Assembly: GCA_964390005.1 (NCBI GenBank)
Contig: CAYMGM010000010.1
Span: forward strand, 1-62,452
DNA from: CAYMGM01 sp964390005
Lineage (GTDB): Bacteria; Pseudomonadota; Alphaproteobacteria; UBA9219
Direction of reading: 5' to 3'
DNA length: 62,452 nt
Both the position numbers and the translations under genes were made by a program. The notes below the pieces were generated by a model. It did no database searches. It had not been told where the DNA came from and saw only the letters and a list, made by a program, of their open reading frames with translations. This document shows positions 43,880 to 52,602 of this stretch, one piece after another; position 1 is the stretch's first letter, and the number at the start of each line of letters is the position of its first letter.

Positions 43880-44016
43880 GCCGGATGATAGCTTGCAGAC
43901 GCTTCAGATGAAAGGGGGGCGCGGCGAAAAGCTTGGCGGCCCTTTAGATTCGGCAAGGAAGGGGCTAAACCCCACCTTCACGCAAAGGTTAAACGGGATA
44001 GAGAACGAGAAACACA

Positions 44017-44304
44017 ATGGCTGTTGACGCAAAAACCGTAAAGCATATTGCCCATCTCGCGCGGCTGCGCGTGCCGGAAGATCAAATCGACCGGGTGGCG
44101 GGAGATTTGAACAAAATCTTGGCTTGGGTCGAGCAATTGGATGAAGTGGATGTTACGGGGATCGAGCCGTTGACGTCTGTCAACGACTTGTCGCTGCGCC
44201 TGCGCGACGACATCATCACCGATGGCGCAAAGGCACAAGAAATTCTGGCCAATGCGCCTGAAAGGACGGCCGATTTCTTTACCGTGCCAAAGGTTGTTGA
44301 ATAA
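44017..44304 (+). CDS. gatC: Asp/Glu-tRNA amidotransferase subunit C
   Basis: Small subunit of GatCAB, which converts misacylated Glu-tRNA-Gln or Asp-tRNA-Asn to the correct amide. The 95 residues have the standard layout: KHIAHLARLRVPEDQ, LNKILAWVEQLDEVDVTGIE and the RDDIITDG-containing linker. It is followed by gatA after 34 bases. Confidence 0.95.
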   Translation: MAVDAKTVKHIAHLARLRVPEDQIDRVAGDLNKILAWVEQLDEVDVTGIEPLTSVNDLSLRLRDDIITDGAKAQEILANAPERTADFFTVPKVVE

Positions 44305-44338
44305 TCCGCCTTGCGAAAAAAAAGATAAAGGGTTCCCG

Positions 44339-45820
44339 ATGAGCAAATTGACTGATCTGACAATGACTGCGGCGCTAAAGGGTCTGGCCGCGAAAGAGTT
44401 TACGGCGTCTGAACTTGTGGCCGCTCACATTGCCGGTGCCGAAAAGGCGCGTGTGTTGAACGCTTTTATCACAGAAACGTTCGACCAAGCGACGCAGGCC
44501 GCCAAGGAATCGGATGCGCGCTGGGCCGCAGGTGCGCCGCGCGCGATGGAAGGGCTTCCCATCGCGATGAAAGATCTTTATTGCACAACGGGCGTGCGCA
44601 CGACGGCGGCCAGCAAAATCCTGCATAATTTCGTACCGCCCTATGAATCGACGGTGTCTGGAAATTTGCTTAAGGCCGGGACCATCACGCTCGGCAAAGC
44701 CAATTTGGATGAGTTTGCGATGGGATCCAGCACGGGAACATCGGCTTTTGCGCCGACGATTAGCCCGTGGACCGGCGAAGATCCGGCTTCGGCGCCGCGT
44801 AAATTGGTGCCGGGCGGCTCGTCGGGCGGCTCGGCTGCCGCTGTTTCGGCCCGCATCGTCATGGCGGCGACCGGAACCGATACGGGCGGCTCAATCCGTC
44901 AGCCTGCCGGTGTGACCGGGATCGTTGGGATCAAGCCGACCTATGGCCGTTGCTCACGTTTTGGTATTATTGCTTTTGCTTCGTCGTTGGATCAGGCGGG
45001 GCCGATGACGCGCTCGGTTGCCGATGCGGCGTTGATGCTGCGCGAAATGGCCGGGTTCGATCCGAAAGATTCAACATCCGTCGATACGCCAGTTCCTGAT
45101 TATACAAAGGCTGTCGGTGGTTCGGTCAAAGGCATGAAAATCGGTATTCCGCGCGAGTATCGGATTGATGGCGTGCCCGAAGAAACCAACGCGATTTGGG
45201 ATAAGGCCGCCGCGATTTTGCGCGACGCAGGGGCCGAGATTATCGACGTCAGCTTGCCGCATACAAAATATGCGTTGCCAACTTATTATATCATCGCGCC
45301 TGCCGAAGCTTCGTCGAATCTGGCGCGGTATGACGGCGTGCGGTTTGGTTTGCGCGAAGACGGCGAGAACTTGATCGATATGTACGAAAACAGCCGTGGT
45401 GCGGGGTTTGGTGCGGAAGTTCGCCGCCGAATCTTTATGGGCACGTATGTGCTTTCGGCTGGTTACTATGATGCCTATTATTTGAAAGCGCAAAAGGTGC
45501 GTCGTTGCATTCGCAACGACTTCATGAAAGCTTTTGAAACGTGCGATGCGATCTTGACGCCGACCGCGCCGGGAACCGCTTTTGCGCTTGGCGAAAAAAC
45601 GGACGATCCTATTCAAATGTACTTGGAAGACGTCTTTACGGTGACGCTCAATCTCGCGGGCTTGCCGGGGCTTGCCGTGCCTGTGACGCTGGCAGACAAT
45701 GGATTGCCCATGGGGATTCAGCTGATCGGCAAGCCGTTTGAAGAGACGACGTTGTTTACGCTTGGCGCGGCGCTGGAAGCCGCGACCGGGTTTGACGCGC
45801 GTCCGCCGTTCTGCGCCTAA
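44339..45820 (+). CDS. gatA: Asp/Glu-tRNA amidotransferase subunit A
   Basis: Glutaminase/amidase subunit of GatCAB. About 493 residues with the amidase triad region: the lysine in IAMKDLYCTTGVRT, GGSSGGSAAAVSARIVMAAT and the nucleophile serine in GTDTGGSIRQPA. Start: ATG 44339 (MSKLTDLTMT); the frame is open far upstream over gatC but that part is not family-like. gatB, which usually follows, is not here; a terminator and convergent gene follow instead. Confidence 0.97.
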   Translation: MSKLTDLTMTAALKGLAAKEFTASELVAAHIAGAEKARVLNAFITETFDQATQAAKESDARWAAGAPRAMEGLPIAMKDLYCTTGVRTTAASKILHNFVPPYESTVSGNLLKAGTITLGKANLDEFAMGSSTGTSAFAPTISPWTGEDPASAPRKLVPGGSSGGSAAAVSARIVMAATGTDTGGSIRQPAGVTGIVGIKPTYGRCSRFGIIAFASSLDQAGPMTRSVADAALMLREMAGFDPKDSTSVDTPVPDYTKAVGGSVKGMKIGIPREYRIDGVPEETNAIWDKAAAILRDAGAEIIDVSLPHTKYALPTYYIIAPAEASSNLARYDGVRFGLREDGENLIDMYENSRGAGFGAEVRRRIFMGTYVLSAGYYDAYYLKAQKVRRCIRNDFMKAFETCDAILTPTAPGTAFALGEKTDDPIQMYLEDVFTVTLNLAGLPGLAVPVTLADNGLPMGIQLIGKPFEETTLFTLGAALEAATGFDARPPFCA

Positions 45821-45836
45821 GGAAAGCGAACAGACA

Positions 45837-45876
45837 ATAAAAAGGGGGAAGGTTTGGCCTTCCCCCTTTTTTTTAA
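45837..45876. terminator. Bidirectional terminator after gatA
   Basis: AAAGGGGGAAGG (45841-45852) pairs with CCTTCCCCCTTT (45858-45869), followed by T5 on the plus strand. Serves gatA and the convergent secreted protein gene. Confidence 0.9.
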
Positions 45877-45878
45877 TC

Positions 45879-46484
45879 TTATTCGCTATCAGGAAGTTTG
45901 GGAGGTTGGTCAAGCTTATATTGCTGAACCAACTGACGTGCCAGCTTATCAAGTGCGTCGACGACAGCGCGGCTGTTCGCGGTGGCGCTGCCCGACACCA
46001 AAAGCCCGCCACGCCAATAAGTAACGATGACATTGCGCGGTGTCGTGATCGGAGGGACCGTGACCGTGCTATCTGTCTGGATGGTCAGCGAAACCCAAGC
46101 CGAACATTCGCTGGTGTCTTGCGAGGCCGCCGTCACAATTTCAGGAAGAACGTTGACGCGCGCGACGTCTAGGCGCTGCGGCATCGCTTTCATCGCCTGA
46201 ACGACAGGCAAACCGTAATTTTTCAGGATCTTATAAAGGGATGCTTCAACTTCGCCGCGCCCGACGGCGCAAGCGCTGGTGTTGGCTGTTGAACTGGTGC
46301 CGCCTAGACGTGGCGCTTGTATCAGCATTTCCCCGACGCCCGACATGGCGGGAGCGGCACCAACCATCCCAGCCGTTCCGTTACTGGCGGCAAAGGCCGG
46401 TGTCGCTAATACACAGGTGAGAACGAAAAAGAGGCTTCTTGCCGCTCGTGCCGCGGATCGATAGGGGATCTTTTTCACAAACAT
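45879..46484 (-). CDS. Secreted protein of unknown function
   Basis: A 201-residue protein with a Sec signal (SLFFVLTCVLATPAFAASN) and a mature part of about 168 residues with two cysteines (SACAVG, SECSAW) that may be disulfide-linked. The core has a VIVTYWRGGLLVSGSA strand pair; no family is recognised. It lies between gatA (convergent) and dksA, 34 bases after dksA and probably co-transcribed with it. Possibly periplasmic. Confidence 0.75.
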   Translation of the reverse strand: MFVKKIPYRSAARAARSLFFVLTCVLATPAFAASNGTAGMVGAAPAMSGVGEMLIQAPRLGGTSSTANTSACAVGRGEVEASLYKILKNYGLPVVQAMKAMPQRLDVARVNVLPEIVTAASQDTSECSAWVSLTIQTDSTVTVPPITTPRNVIVTYWRGGLLVSGSATANSRAVVDALDKLARQLVQQYKLDQPPKLPDSE

Positions 46485-46518
46485 TGGGAAGCCTCATAGA
46501 GATTTAGAAAACGTTGGG

Positions 46519-46941
46519 CTATTCGCGTTCGTCGCGCTGGGTTCGCTCGCGGCGTTCATGCCTTTCCTGCGCTTCGATGGTCAGCGTTGCAATCGGGCGC
46601 GCTTTCAAACGCTTGATGCCGATGGGATCGCCGGTTTCTTCGCAATAGCCGTATTCGCCGTTTTTAATACGCAGTAAAGCTTCGTCGATTTTCCCGATCA
46701 GCTTGCGTTGCCGGTCGCGCGCGCGCAGCTCAAGCGCGACTTCGGTTTCGACCGAAGCGCGGTCGTTAACATCTGGTTCTTGAAGGCCACCTTCGTCCTG
46801 AAGATCTTGCAACGTGTTATCTGTGTCGCGCAGGATCGAAGCTTTCCAATCCATCAGTTGCTGCCGGAAATATTCCAGCATAACCGGATTCATATAGGGC
46901 TCTTTTTCCGAAGGCTCATAATTTTTCGGCATGGTTGCCAT
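46519..46941 (-). CDS. dksA: RNA polymerase-binding transcription factor DksA
   Basis: Binds the RNA polymerase secondary channel and, with ppGpp, adjusts rRNA and amino-acid promoters. The 140 residues have the coiled-coil part (RQQLMDWKASILRDTDNTL), the NDRASVETEVALELRARDRQ segment and a zinc-finger-like tail (YGYCEETGDPIGIKRLKARP) in which only one of the four zinc cysteines remains, as in the cysteine-poor alphaproteobacterial forms. Confidence 0.93.
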   Translation of the reverse strand: MATMPKNYEPSEKEPYMNPVMLEYFRQQLMDWKASILRDTDNTLQDLQDEGGLQEPDVNDRASVETEVALELRARDRQRKLIGKIDEALLRIKNGEYGYCEETGDPIGIKRLKARPIATLTIEAQERHERRERTQRDERE

Positions 46942-46989
46942 GGCTTGCGTTTCTCCCGTTAAGTCTGGCTTGGGTTAAGTCTCATTATA

Positions 46990-47418
46990 TCAAAGGCGAT
47001 CGAATTTGGCTAATTCGACTTGCGCGCGCAAGTCAATTTCGTCAAGAATTTCAGCAAGGCGTGGGTCCGAGACGGTCATTTTTCGGCTGGCGACGGTCCG
47101 TGCCAAGGCGATAAGCCTGTCTTTCGATAAAACGCCCAGCAAAAGCGCGTCCCGCAGATCCTCTAATTTGTCTAAAATATCCTCGGCGCGGGCCTTTCCA
47201 CGGGCTGCGCGCGACAGGGCGTCATCGACTTCTTGAATGCCCAAGACGCCTGCAACCGTATTTAAAGCCGCCGTTTCTTGCGCCGCCGCCGCGCCTTCTG
47301 ATTCGTCTGCGCCATCCAGGTGCTTGGCAAAGTCGGTTCCCCCGGCGCTGCTTGTTTTTGAAGCGCGGCGTAAGGTTGTTGGCGGTAAAAGGGGGCCTGT
47401 TCCTTCTATTCGGGTCAT
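46990..47418 (-). CDS. fliX: Flagellar assembly regulator FliX
   Basis: In Caulobacter FliX couples early flagellar assembly to FlbD-driven sigma-54 transcription. About 142 residues: a disordered N-terminus and a helical C-terminal domain (DALSRAARGKARAEDILDKL, RLAEILDEIDLRAQVELAKF) typical of the family. Start: ATG 47418 (MTRIEGTG); the frame is open upstream but unlike FliX. It is divergent from flgI. Confidence 0.92.
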   Translation of the reverse strand: MTRIEGTGPLLPPTTLRRASKTSSAGGTDFAKHLDGADESEGAAAAQETAALNTVAGVLGIQEVDDALSRAARGKARAEDILDKLEDLRDALLLGVLSKDRLIALARTVASRKMTVSDPRLAEILDEIDLRAQVELAKFDRL

Positions 47419-47805
47419 GCGCTCGGAATTATCCTCAAGGTTAACGGCAGCCGCAGAGCAGATACCACAGCCGCCATTTTCGGGGAAGAGGCTTCGGATT
47501 ACAAGGTAAAACAAGCAACCTCTTGGGTTGAGAGCTAAAAAGAAAGGCGGCAATTTCTGCCTTGCGCACTTTTTCGCTTTTTTGCGGTAAGGCGACAGGG
47601 CTTTTCGTTTGAATCTGGCCTCTTTCTGCGGGATCGCCGTCGTTGCGTCTTTGCCGCGTTTGCCGCACGGCTGATCGTCTAGGCGATCGAGCGTTTCTGT
47701 TCGAGGCTCTTTTCTTGTTTTTATATGCCTGACTTTTCAATAAAAGACAATCATCGTTCGTTTTATCCCCTTCAAACTCAATCATTTTGTTTTTGTTTGA
47801 AGCTG

Positions 47806-47822
47806 TTGGCACGCGGCTTGCT
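47806..47822 (+). promoter_or_regulatory. Sigma-54 promoter of the flgI operon
   Basis: TTGGCACG, CGGC, TTGCT: a complete -24/-12 match with 10 bases between GG (47808-47809) and GC (47820-47821). It ends about 30 bases before the flgI start. The rest of the 434-base fliX/flgI gap (47419-47852) contains no convincing gene. Confidence 0.9.
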
Positions 47823-47852
47823 TTGATCTCTGGCAGAGGATCAGGAGTTTGC

Positions 47853-49043
47853 ATGTCCGCTTTCGTATTTAACGATCTCTTCTCCACCCCCCCCCGCTTT
47901 GCGGAAGCTTGGCTTCGCGTCCGCAAGGTTTTGTGTTGCGCGGCGCTCGGGCTTGCTTTTCTGATCCTCCCCCTTTCTATGTCGGCCCCGGCCCAGGCGG
48001 CTTCGCGCCTGAAAGATATTGTCGATTTTGAAGGCGTTCGCGACAATATGCTGATTGGCTATGGGCTTGTCGTGGGCCTGAATGGCAGCGGCGACAGCTT
48101 GACGAACTCGCCTTTTACCGAAGCCAGCTTGATCGGTATGTTGGAACGCCTTGGCGTCAACACGCGCGGCAGCACGATGAAAACAAAGAATGTGGCCGCC
48201 GTGATGGTGACGGCGACCTTGCCACCGTTTTCAGCCCAAGGAGCGCGTGTCGATGTGGCTGTTTCGACCCTTGGCGATGCGAAAAGCTTGGTTGGTGGGA
48301 CGCTTTTGGTGACGCCGCTGATTGGCGCCGATGGTGAGGTGTACGCGGTGGCGCAGGGGTCGCTGGCCGTGGGCGGCTTTAGTGCGCAAGGTCAGGGCGC
48401 TTCGATTACCAAGGGCGTGCCGACGGCGGGGCGTATTGCCAATGGCGCGATCGTTGAGCGCGAAATCAATTTTCGCCTGACGGATTTGACGTCTTTGCGG
48501 CTTGCGTTGAAAAACCCTGATTTTACGACGGCGCGCCGGGTTGCCGAAGGCGTGAACAAATATTTGCATACTCAGGCTGCCGAGGCGATTGACCCGGCAA
48601 CGGTACGCTTGCTGGTACCGGACGCACGGCGTCACGATGTCGTGGCTCTTTTAACGGATATCGAGCAATTGCCGATCGAGCCGGATCAGCCAGCGCGCGT
48701 TGTGATTGACGAACAATCGGGCGTGATTGTGATGGGCGAAAATGTGCGGATCAATACGGTTGCCATCGCGCAGGGCAATCTGACGATTAAAATCAATGAA
48801 ACGCCGCAAGTCTCGCAACCCGCACCGCTATCGCAAGGTGGGCAGACAACTGTGGTGCCGCGGACAGAAATCAACGTGAACGAAGACGAAGGCAAGAAAA
48901 TGGCGCTGCTGCGCCGTGGCGTCAGTCTTCAGGAAGTTGTGCAAAGCCTGAATGCACTGGGGATTGGGCCACGCGACATGATTACGATTTTACAGTCGAT
49001 CAAGGCCGCGGGCGCCTTGCAAGCCGATCTCGAGGTGATGTGA
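47853..49043 (+). CDS. flgI: Flagellar P-ring protein FlgI
   Basis: Forms the periplasmic P-ring around the rod. About 396 residues: an extended N-terminal leader with a hydrophobic signal (VLCCAALGLAFLILPLSMSA, cleavage after AQA), then the family core (RLKDIVDFEGVRDNMLIGYG, LVVGLNGSGDSL, MKTKNVAAVMVTATLPPFSA, VDVAVSTLGDAKSLVGGTLL) and the C-terminal ELQLVMQ-type end replaced by LQADLEVM. Start ATG 47853 has AGGAG five bases upstream. First gene after the sigma-54 promoter. Confidence 0.96.
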   Translation: MSAFVFNDLFSTPPRFAEAWLRVRKVLCCAALGLAFLILPLSMSAPAQAASRLKDIVDFEGVRDNMLIGYGLVVGLNGSGDSLTNSPFTEASLIGMLERLGVNTRGSTMKTKNVAAVMVTATLPPFSAQGARVDVAVSTLGDAKSLVGGTLLVTPLIGADGEVYAVAQGSLAVGGFSAQGQGASITKGVPTAGRIANGAIVEREINFRLTDLTSLRLALKNPDFTTARRVAEGVNKYLHTQAAEAIDPATVRLLVPDARRHDVVALLTDIEQLPIEPDQPARVVIDEQSGVIVMGENVRINTVAIAQGNLTIKINETPQVSQPAPLSQGGQTTVVPRTEINVNEDEGKKMALLRRGVSLQEVVQSLNALGIGPRDMITILQSIKAAGALQADLEVM

Positions 49044-49408
49044 TGACGGGCTTTGCCAGCATGATGAGCGGAATAAACGATAACGCGGCGGCGCAAATGC
49101 AAGGTGCGCGCGTGGCGATGGCGCAAAAAAAGATAAAAAGCCAACAAGGTTTATCGAGCGCGGCGGTCGATAAGGCCGCGACGGATTTTACCAGCGTCTT
49201 TATGTCGCAAATGTTGTCGCCGATGTTCGAAGGCATTCAAACCGACGATACGTTTGGCGGGGGGCATGGCGAAGAAATGATGCGTGGAATCATGCTTCAG
49301 GAAATGGGCAAAGAAATGGCCAAGGTCGACAATACGGGCCTTACCGATGCCGTTAAGGCCGAGATGATCCGCATGCAAGGCGGCGAGACGGCACAAGCGG
49401 CCTCGTAA
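49043..49408 (+). CDS. cheL: Rod-binding protein (FlgJ N-domain / CheL)
   Basis: About 121 residues equal to the N-terminal rod-binding domain of FlgJ without the peptidoglycan hydrolase domain (AATDFTSVFMSQMLSPMFEG, GGGHGEEMMRGIMLQEMGKE). In alphaproteobacteria this short form is called CheL or FlgJ-like and follows flgI. Start: ATG 49043 overlaps the flgI stop (TGATG); a GTG at 49040 is also in frame. Muramidase activity must come from another protein. Confidence 0.9.
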   Translation: MTGFASMMSGINDNAAAQMQGARVAMAQKKIKSQQGLSSAAVDKAATDFTSVFMSQMLSPMFEGIQTDDTFGGGHGEEMMRGIMLQEMGKEMAKVDNTGLTDAVKAEMIRMQGGETAQAAS

Positions 49409-49431
49409 AAAGAACAAAGGGAGAGAACGTT

Positions 49432-49989
49432 ATGGCACAGATCAATCAAGGCCTTCGGGTTCCAACCTCACAGTTGCAACAGCGCCAGGCGTCCAAAGTG
49501 GTCGGGACGTCGCAAGCGCCGTCGCAGGGCGAAAAAATTGTCGCCGATCCCGAAGCTTTGTTGGCGGCCACGGCGGACATTATCCAAGAACTGACCGTCA
49601 TCATGGAAGACGAGATGAACTTAGTCAGGAAAGCCGATGTCGCTGGGATTCAAGGCAAGCTGAAGCGTAAAAATGCGTTGATCGAGGCCTATCAGGCGAA
49701 TGTCGAAGCGATTAAGGCGCATCCCGAAAAGTTTAAAGCGTGCGATCCCGAAAAAAGGGAAGCGCTTAAAGCGATGGGCTTGAAAATGGAAGCGGCGACG
49801 AAACGCAATGCGACAGCCTTAGAAGCCGCGATTACAGGCACGCGTAGCTTGGTCGAAAACATTATCAAAGCGATCCGCGCGCAAGTTTTTCCCGAAGCGG
49901 GCTATGCCCGTCTGGGGCGTGGGGCCGTTTTTTCGGGACCCTCCAGCGAAAAATTGTGCCCGGCCACGCGGGTCAAAAAGTCGGTGTAG
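49432..49989 (+). CDS. flbY: Flagellar protein FlbY (FlgN-like chaperone)
   Basis: A 185-residue, mostly helical protein placed as in the Caulobacter flgI-cheL-flbY group. It has an FlgN-like two-helix core (LAATADIIQELTVIMEDEMN, LKRKNALIEAYQANVEAIKA) and a C-terminal Lys-rich end with a cysteine. FlgN-type proteins are export chaperones for hook-associated proteins; for FlbY this role is inferred. AAAGGGAGAG upstream supports the ATG at 49432. Confidence 0.83.
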   Translation: MAQINQGLRVPTSQLQQRQASKVVGTSQAPSQGEKIVADPEALLAATADIIQELTVIMEDEMNLVRKADVAGIQGKLKRKNALIEAYQANVEAIKAHPEKFKACDPEKREALKAMGLKMEAATKRNATALEAAITGTRSLVENIIKAIRAQVFPEAGYARLGRGAVFSGPSSEKLCPATRVKKSV

Positions 49990-50034
49990 TTAACTTGAGG
50001 ATATATCCGCGATTCTTGAACGACAGAGGTTTCC

Positions 50035-51777
50035 ATGACTGAAACGGCTCAAACGGTAGGCAAATCATCGACAACGTCAAACAGCGCGAGCGCGCGGTTT
50101 TTGGCACTGGTTCGTGGCGGCGGCAAAGGAGGTTTTGACGCAAGCGGATTTGCCGATGTGTTGGATCAGGCCGTAACAACGTCGTTGGATCAAGCGGCGA
50201 CCTATGCCGACCAAGCCTCAAGCCGGAGCAGCGGGGCGGACAAAGACGATACGTCGTCGTCACTCCCGTCGTCTGCGCCGCGTGTGCAGCGCGATACAAG
50301 CGTCCAAACGTCTAATCAGGCGCAGACGACAACGAAAGACCAAACCAATGGGGCGCAGGATGATCGTCCTGTAACAAAGGAAACAACAGAAAAACAGGTC
50401 ATATCGGCGACCCCAAAAGAAAAAGAGGTTGTCGTGTCCGATGAAAGCGTCGTGAATGATGACGCCGTGGCTTTTGCGGCGACGCCTGCCGCCGTTGCTG
50501 CGGCCACGGCTGTCGTTGCCGGTCAAACGCAAGTGAAGACCGGGCAAAAGACAGAAAATCATTCGGCCACAACAGATGCCTTAACCCAAGGCAAAACCAT
50601 CGACACGTCTTCAACGGATACGGAAAAAAGCACAGACGCGCAACAAACCACGACGAAGCTTGTCGCGACCTCGCAGGAAACGGCGGCAAATACGGCGGAA
50701 AATACGGACAGTGGCGCGTCTCTTACACCTGACGACGGCGCCGAAGAAGCTGCCGCGGCGCTTCTTAGTCAAATGATTGCGCTTCGCGCGGCGCAAGAAA
50801 ATCGCGAAGCGATGAAGGCAAGCGCGCAAAAAGAGCAAGAAGCCGACGCGGCCAGTGACGATCAAAACGCGGCCAATCAAAACAATCTTGCGGACGTTTT
50901 GACCGATGCGGGACGTTCGCGATCGATTGACGTTTCATCGAAAGCGGCGGCTCAAACGGGCGCGGAAACGTCTCAAGACTCTCTGGTTCAGGGGCAAACG
51001 CAGACGGGTACGGCCCCTTCAACGTCCCGGGAGTCGGGGGCTTCGACATCGCGCGCGGCTATGACGGCTTCCTTTCAGGGGCTTGTTGGATCTTCAGGTC
51101 TGTCACAGCAGACAACGGCTTCGACAATGACAACGCACGCGGCTGCCGCTGCGCTGGCCGCAAATGCCGCCAGCGCGGCGGTGACGACAGGCGTCTCATC
51201 GGCTTCGGTGGGCAACACCGCAGCAAACAGCCACGCGGGTACAAACTTGCTGACGGGCGTTACAAGCGCGTCGGGGACGACCGGCTCGATTGGCACGATG
51301 GTTGCGTTGAAAAACGAACAGACGACGGCATCAAGCCAGTCGAACATCGTTGAGCAAGTTAAAATCCAGTTACAGAAAATGGCCAAGTCTGGCGACGATC
51401 AAATGACTATTCATCTGTCGCCTGACGAAATGGGGAAGATCGAAATCAAATTGACGTTCGGCGATGATAAAACCGTGCAGGGCACGGTTATTGCCGATAA
51501 CAAAGTAACGTTAGAAGCGCTGCAAAAGGATCAGTCGAGTCTTCAACAAGCCTTGCAAGATGCGGGGTTGCGCGCAGATCAAGGCTGTTTGCAGTTCAGT
51601 TTGCGTGGTGATGGTTCGGGATCTTTCGCTCAAAACGCCTTTGGCCGTCCTTCCGGCCAAGACGGGTCAGGATCGAAAAGCTGGAATGTCGGGGTTGTCT
51701 CCGGCGAGACTGACAGCGAAGGCGAGATGGAAGAAACCTATAATCTTGCGACCGGGCGCGTCAATTTGCGCGTTTAG
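50035..51777 (+). CDS. fliK: Flagellar hook-length control protein FliK
   Basis: Secreted ruler that sets hook length and switches export specificity. The 580 residues consist of a long low-complexity Ser/Thr/Ala/Gln-rich region (about 1-430) and a C-terminal FliK switch domain (VKIQLQKMAKSGDDQMTIHL, LSPDEMGKIEIKLTFGDDKT, then LEALQKDQSSLQQALQDAGL). Such composition is usual for FliK. It lies between flbY and flgD, its usual partner. Confidence 0.9.
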   Translation: MTETAQTVGKSSTTSNSASARFLALVRGGGKGGFDASGFADVLDQAVTTSLDQAATYADQASSRSSGADKDDTSSSLPSSAPRVQRDTSVQTSNQAQTTTKDQTNGAQDDRPVTKETTEKQVISATPKEKEVVVSDESVVNDDAVAFAATPAAVAAATAVVAGQTQVKTGQKTENHSATTDALTQGKTIDTSSTDTEKSTDAQQTTTKLVATSQETAANTAENTDSGASLTPDDGAEEAAAALLSQMIALRAAQENREAMKASAQKEQEADAASDDQNAANQNNLADVLTDAGRSRSIDVSSKAAAQTGAETSQDSLVQGQTQTGTAPSTSRESGASTSRAAMTASFQGLVGSSGLSQQTTASTMTTHAAAAALAANAASAAVTTGVSSASVGNTAANSHAGTNLLTGVTSASGTTGSIGTMVALKNEQTTASSQSNIVEQVKIQLQKMAKSGDDQMTIHLSPDEMGKIEIKLTFGDDKTVQGTVIADNKVTLEALQKDQSSLQQALQDAGLRADQGCLQFSLRGDGSGSFAQNAFGRPSGQDGSGSKSWNVGVVSGETDSEGEMEETYNLATGRVNLRV

Positions 51778-51795
51778 GCGAGAAGGAGATCGATT

Positions 51796-52602
51796 ATGAC
51801 GACGACAAGCGGCACCAGCTCATCTTCACTTATCCAAAACTATATCAATACGCATCAGACATCGACGAGCAGCACATCGTCCTCTTCGTCTTCTTCATCC
51901 TCTTCATCTACCAGCGCCAGCGGCATGCTGTCCGCGAACATGAATACGTTTTTAAAGATTTTGACGACGCAGTTGCAGAATCAAGATCCGACGGAAGCGA
52001 CGAACACCGACCAGTTTACACAAGAACTGGTGCAGTTTGCGCAAGTCGAGCAGCAGATCCAGACGAACGACAAATTGGACGATCTGATTACGATTCAAAG
52101 CCCGAACGGTGTCACGCCGCTTTTGAATTATGTTGGCAAAACGGTTGAAGCCGACGCCGATGGCAAGTTTGAAGTGCAAGGCGGCTATGGCGAGTTTTCC
52201 TATACGTTGGGTTCGGCGGCGCAAACGGTGTCGCTGACGATCAAGAATAGCGCGGGGAAAACAGTGGCCACGGCATCGGGCCTGACAACAAAGGGATCGC
52301 ACAAAATTGCCTGGCAGGCCGCCGATTCCAGCGGAAATGCGCTAGACGACGGGACCTATAGCGTGGCTGTGACAGCCAAAGACAGCAACGGCAAAGAGAT
52401 TACTGTCAGTGATATAAACATGATCGGCGTTGTGACATCGATTCAAACGGACTCGGACGGAACGACAACGCTTTCAATGGGCGATACAAGCATTGCCGCG
52501 TCGAAGATCAAGGCTGTTTATTACACCAACACTGGCAGCTCCTCTTCTTCAACCGCAAGCACAAGCTCATCGTCTTCGTCGTCTTCAACGTCTTCAACCT
52601 AA
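51796..52602 (+). CDS. flgD: Flagellar hook capping protein FlgD
   Basis: Scaffold cap needed for hook polymerisation. The 268 residues have the export/cap core (ANMNTFLKILTTQLQNQDPT, NTDQFTQELVQFAQVEQQIQ) and the Tudor/FnIII-like domain (GSHKIAWQAADSSGNALDDG, YSVAVTAKDSNG). Serine-rich tracts flank both ends: about residues 4-45 and the last 25, which end SSSSSSSSTSST. Start ATG 51796 has AGAAGGAG upstream. The last bases overlap the convergent TlpA-like gene by four. Confidence 0.92.
   Translation: MTTTSGTSSSSLIQNYINTHQTSTSSTSSSSSSSSSSSTSASGMLSANMNTFLKILTTQLQNQDPTEATNTDQFTQELVQFAQVEQQIQTNDKLDDLITIQSPNGVTPLLNYVGKTVEADADGKFEVQGGYGEFSYTLGSAAQTVSLTIKNSAGKTVATASGLTTKGSHKIAWQAADSSGNALDDGTYSVAVTAKDSNGKEITVSDINMIGVVTSIQTDSDGTTTLSMGDTSIAASKIKAVYYTNTGSSSSSTASTSSSSSSSSTSST

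Noticed and set aside
45071..46033. Minus-strand open frame of 320 codons across gatA and the next gene
   Set aside because: It crosses a bidirectional terminator and overlaps two better supported genes.
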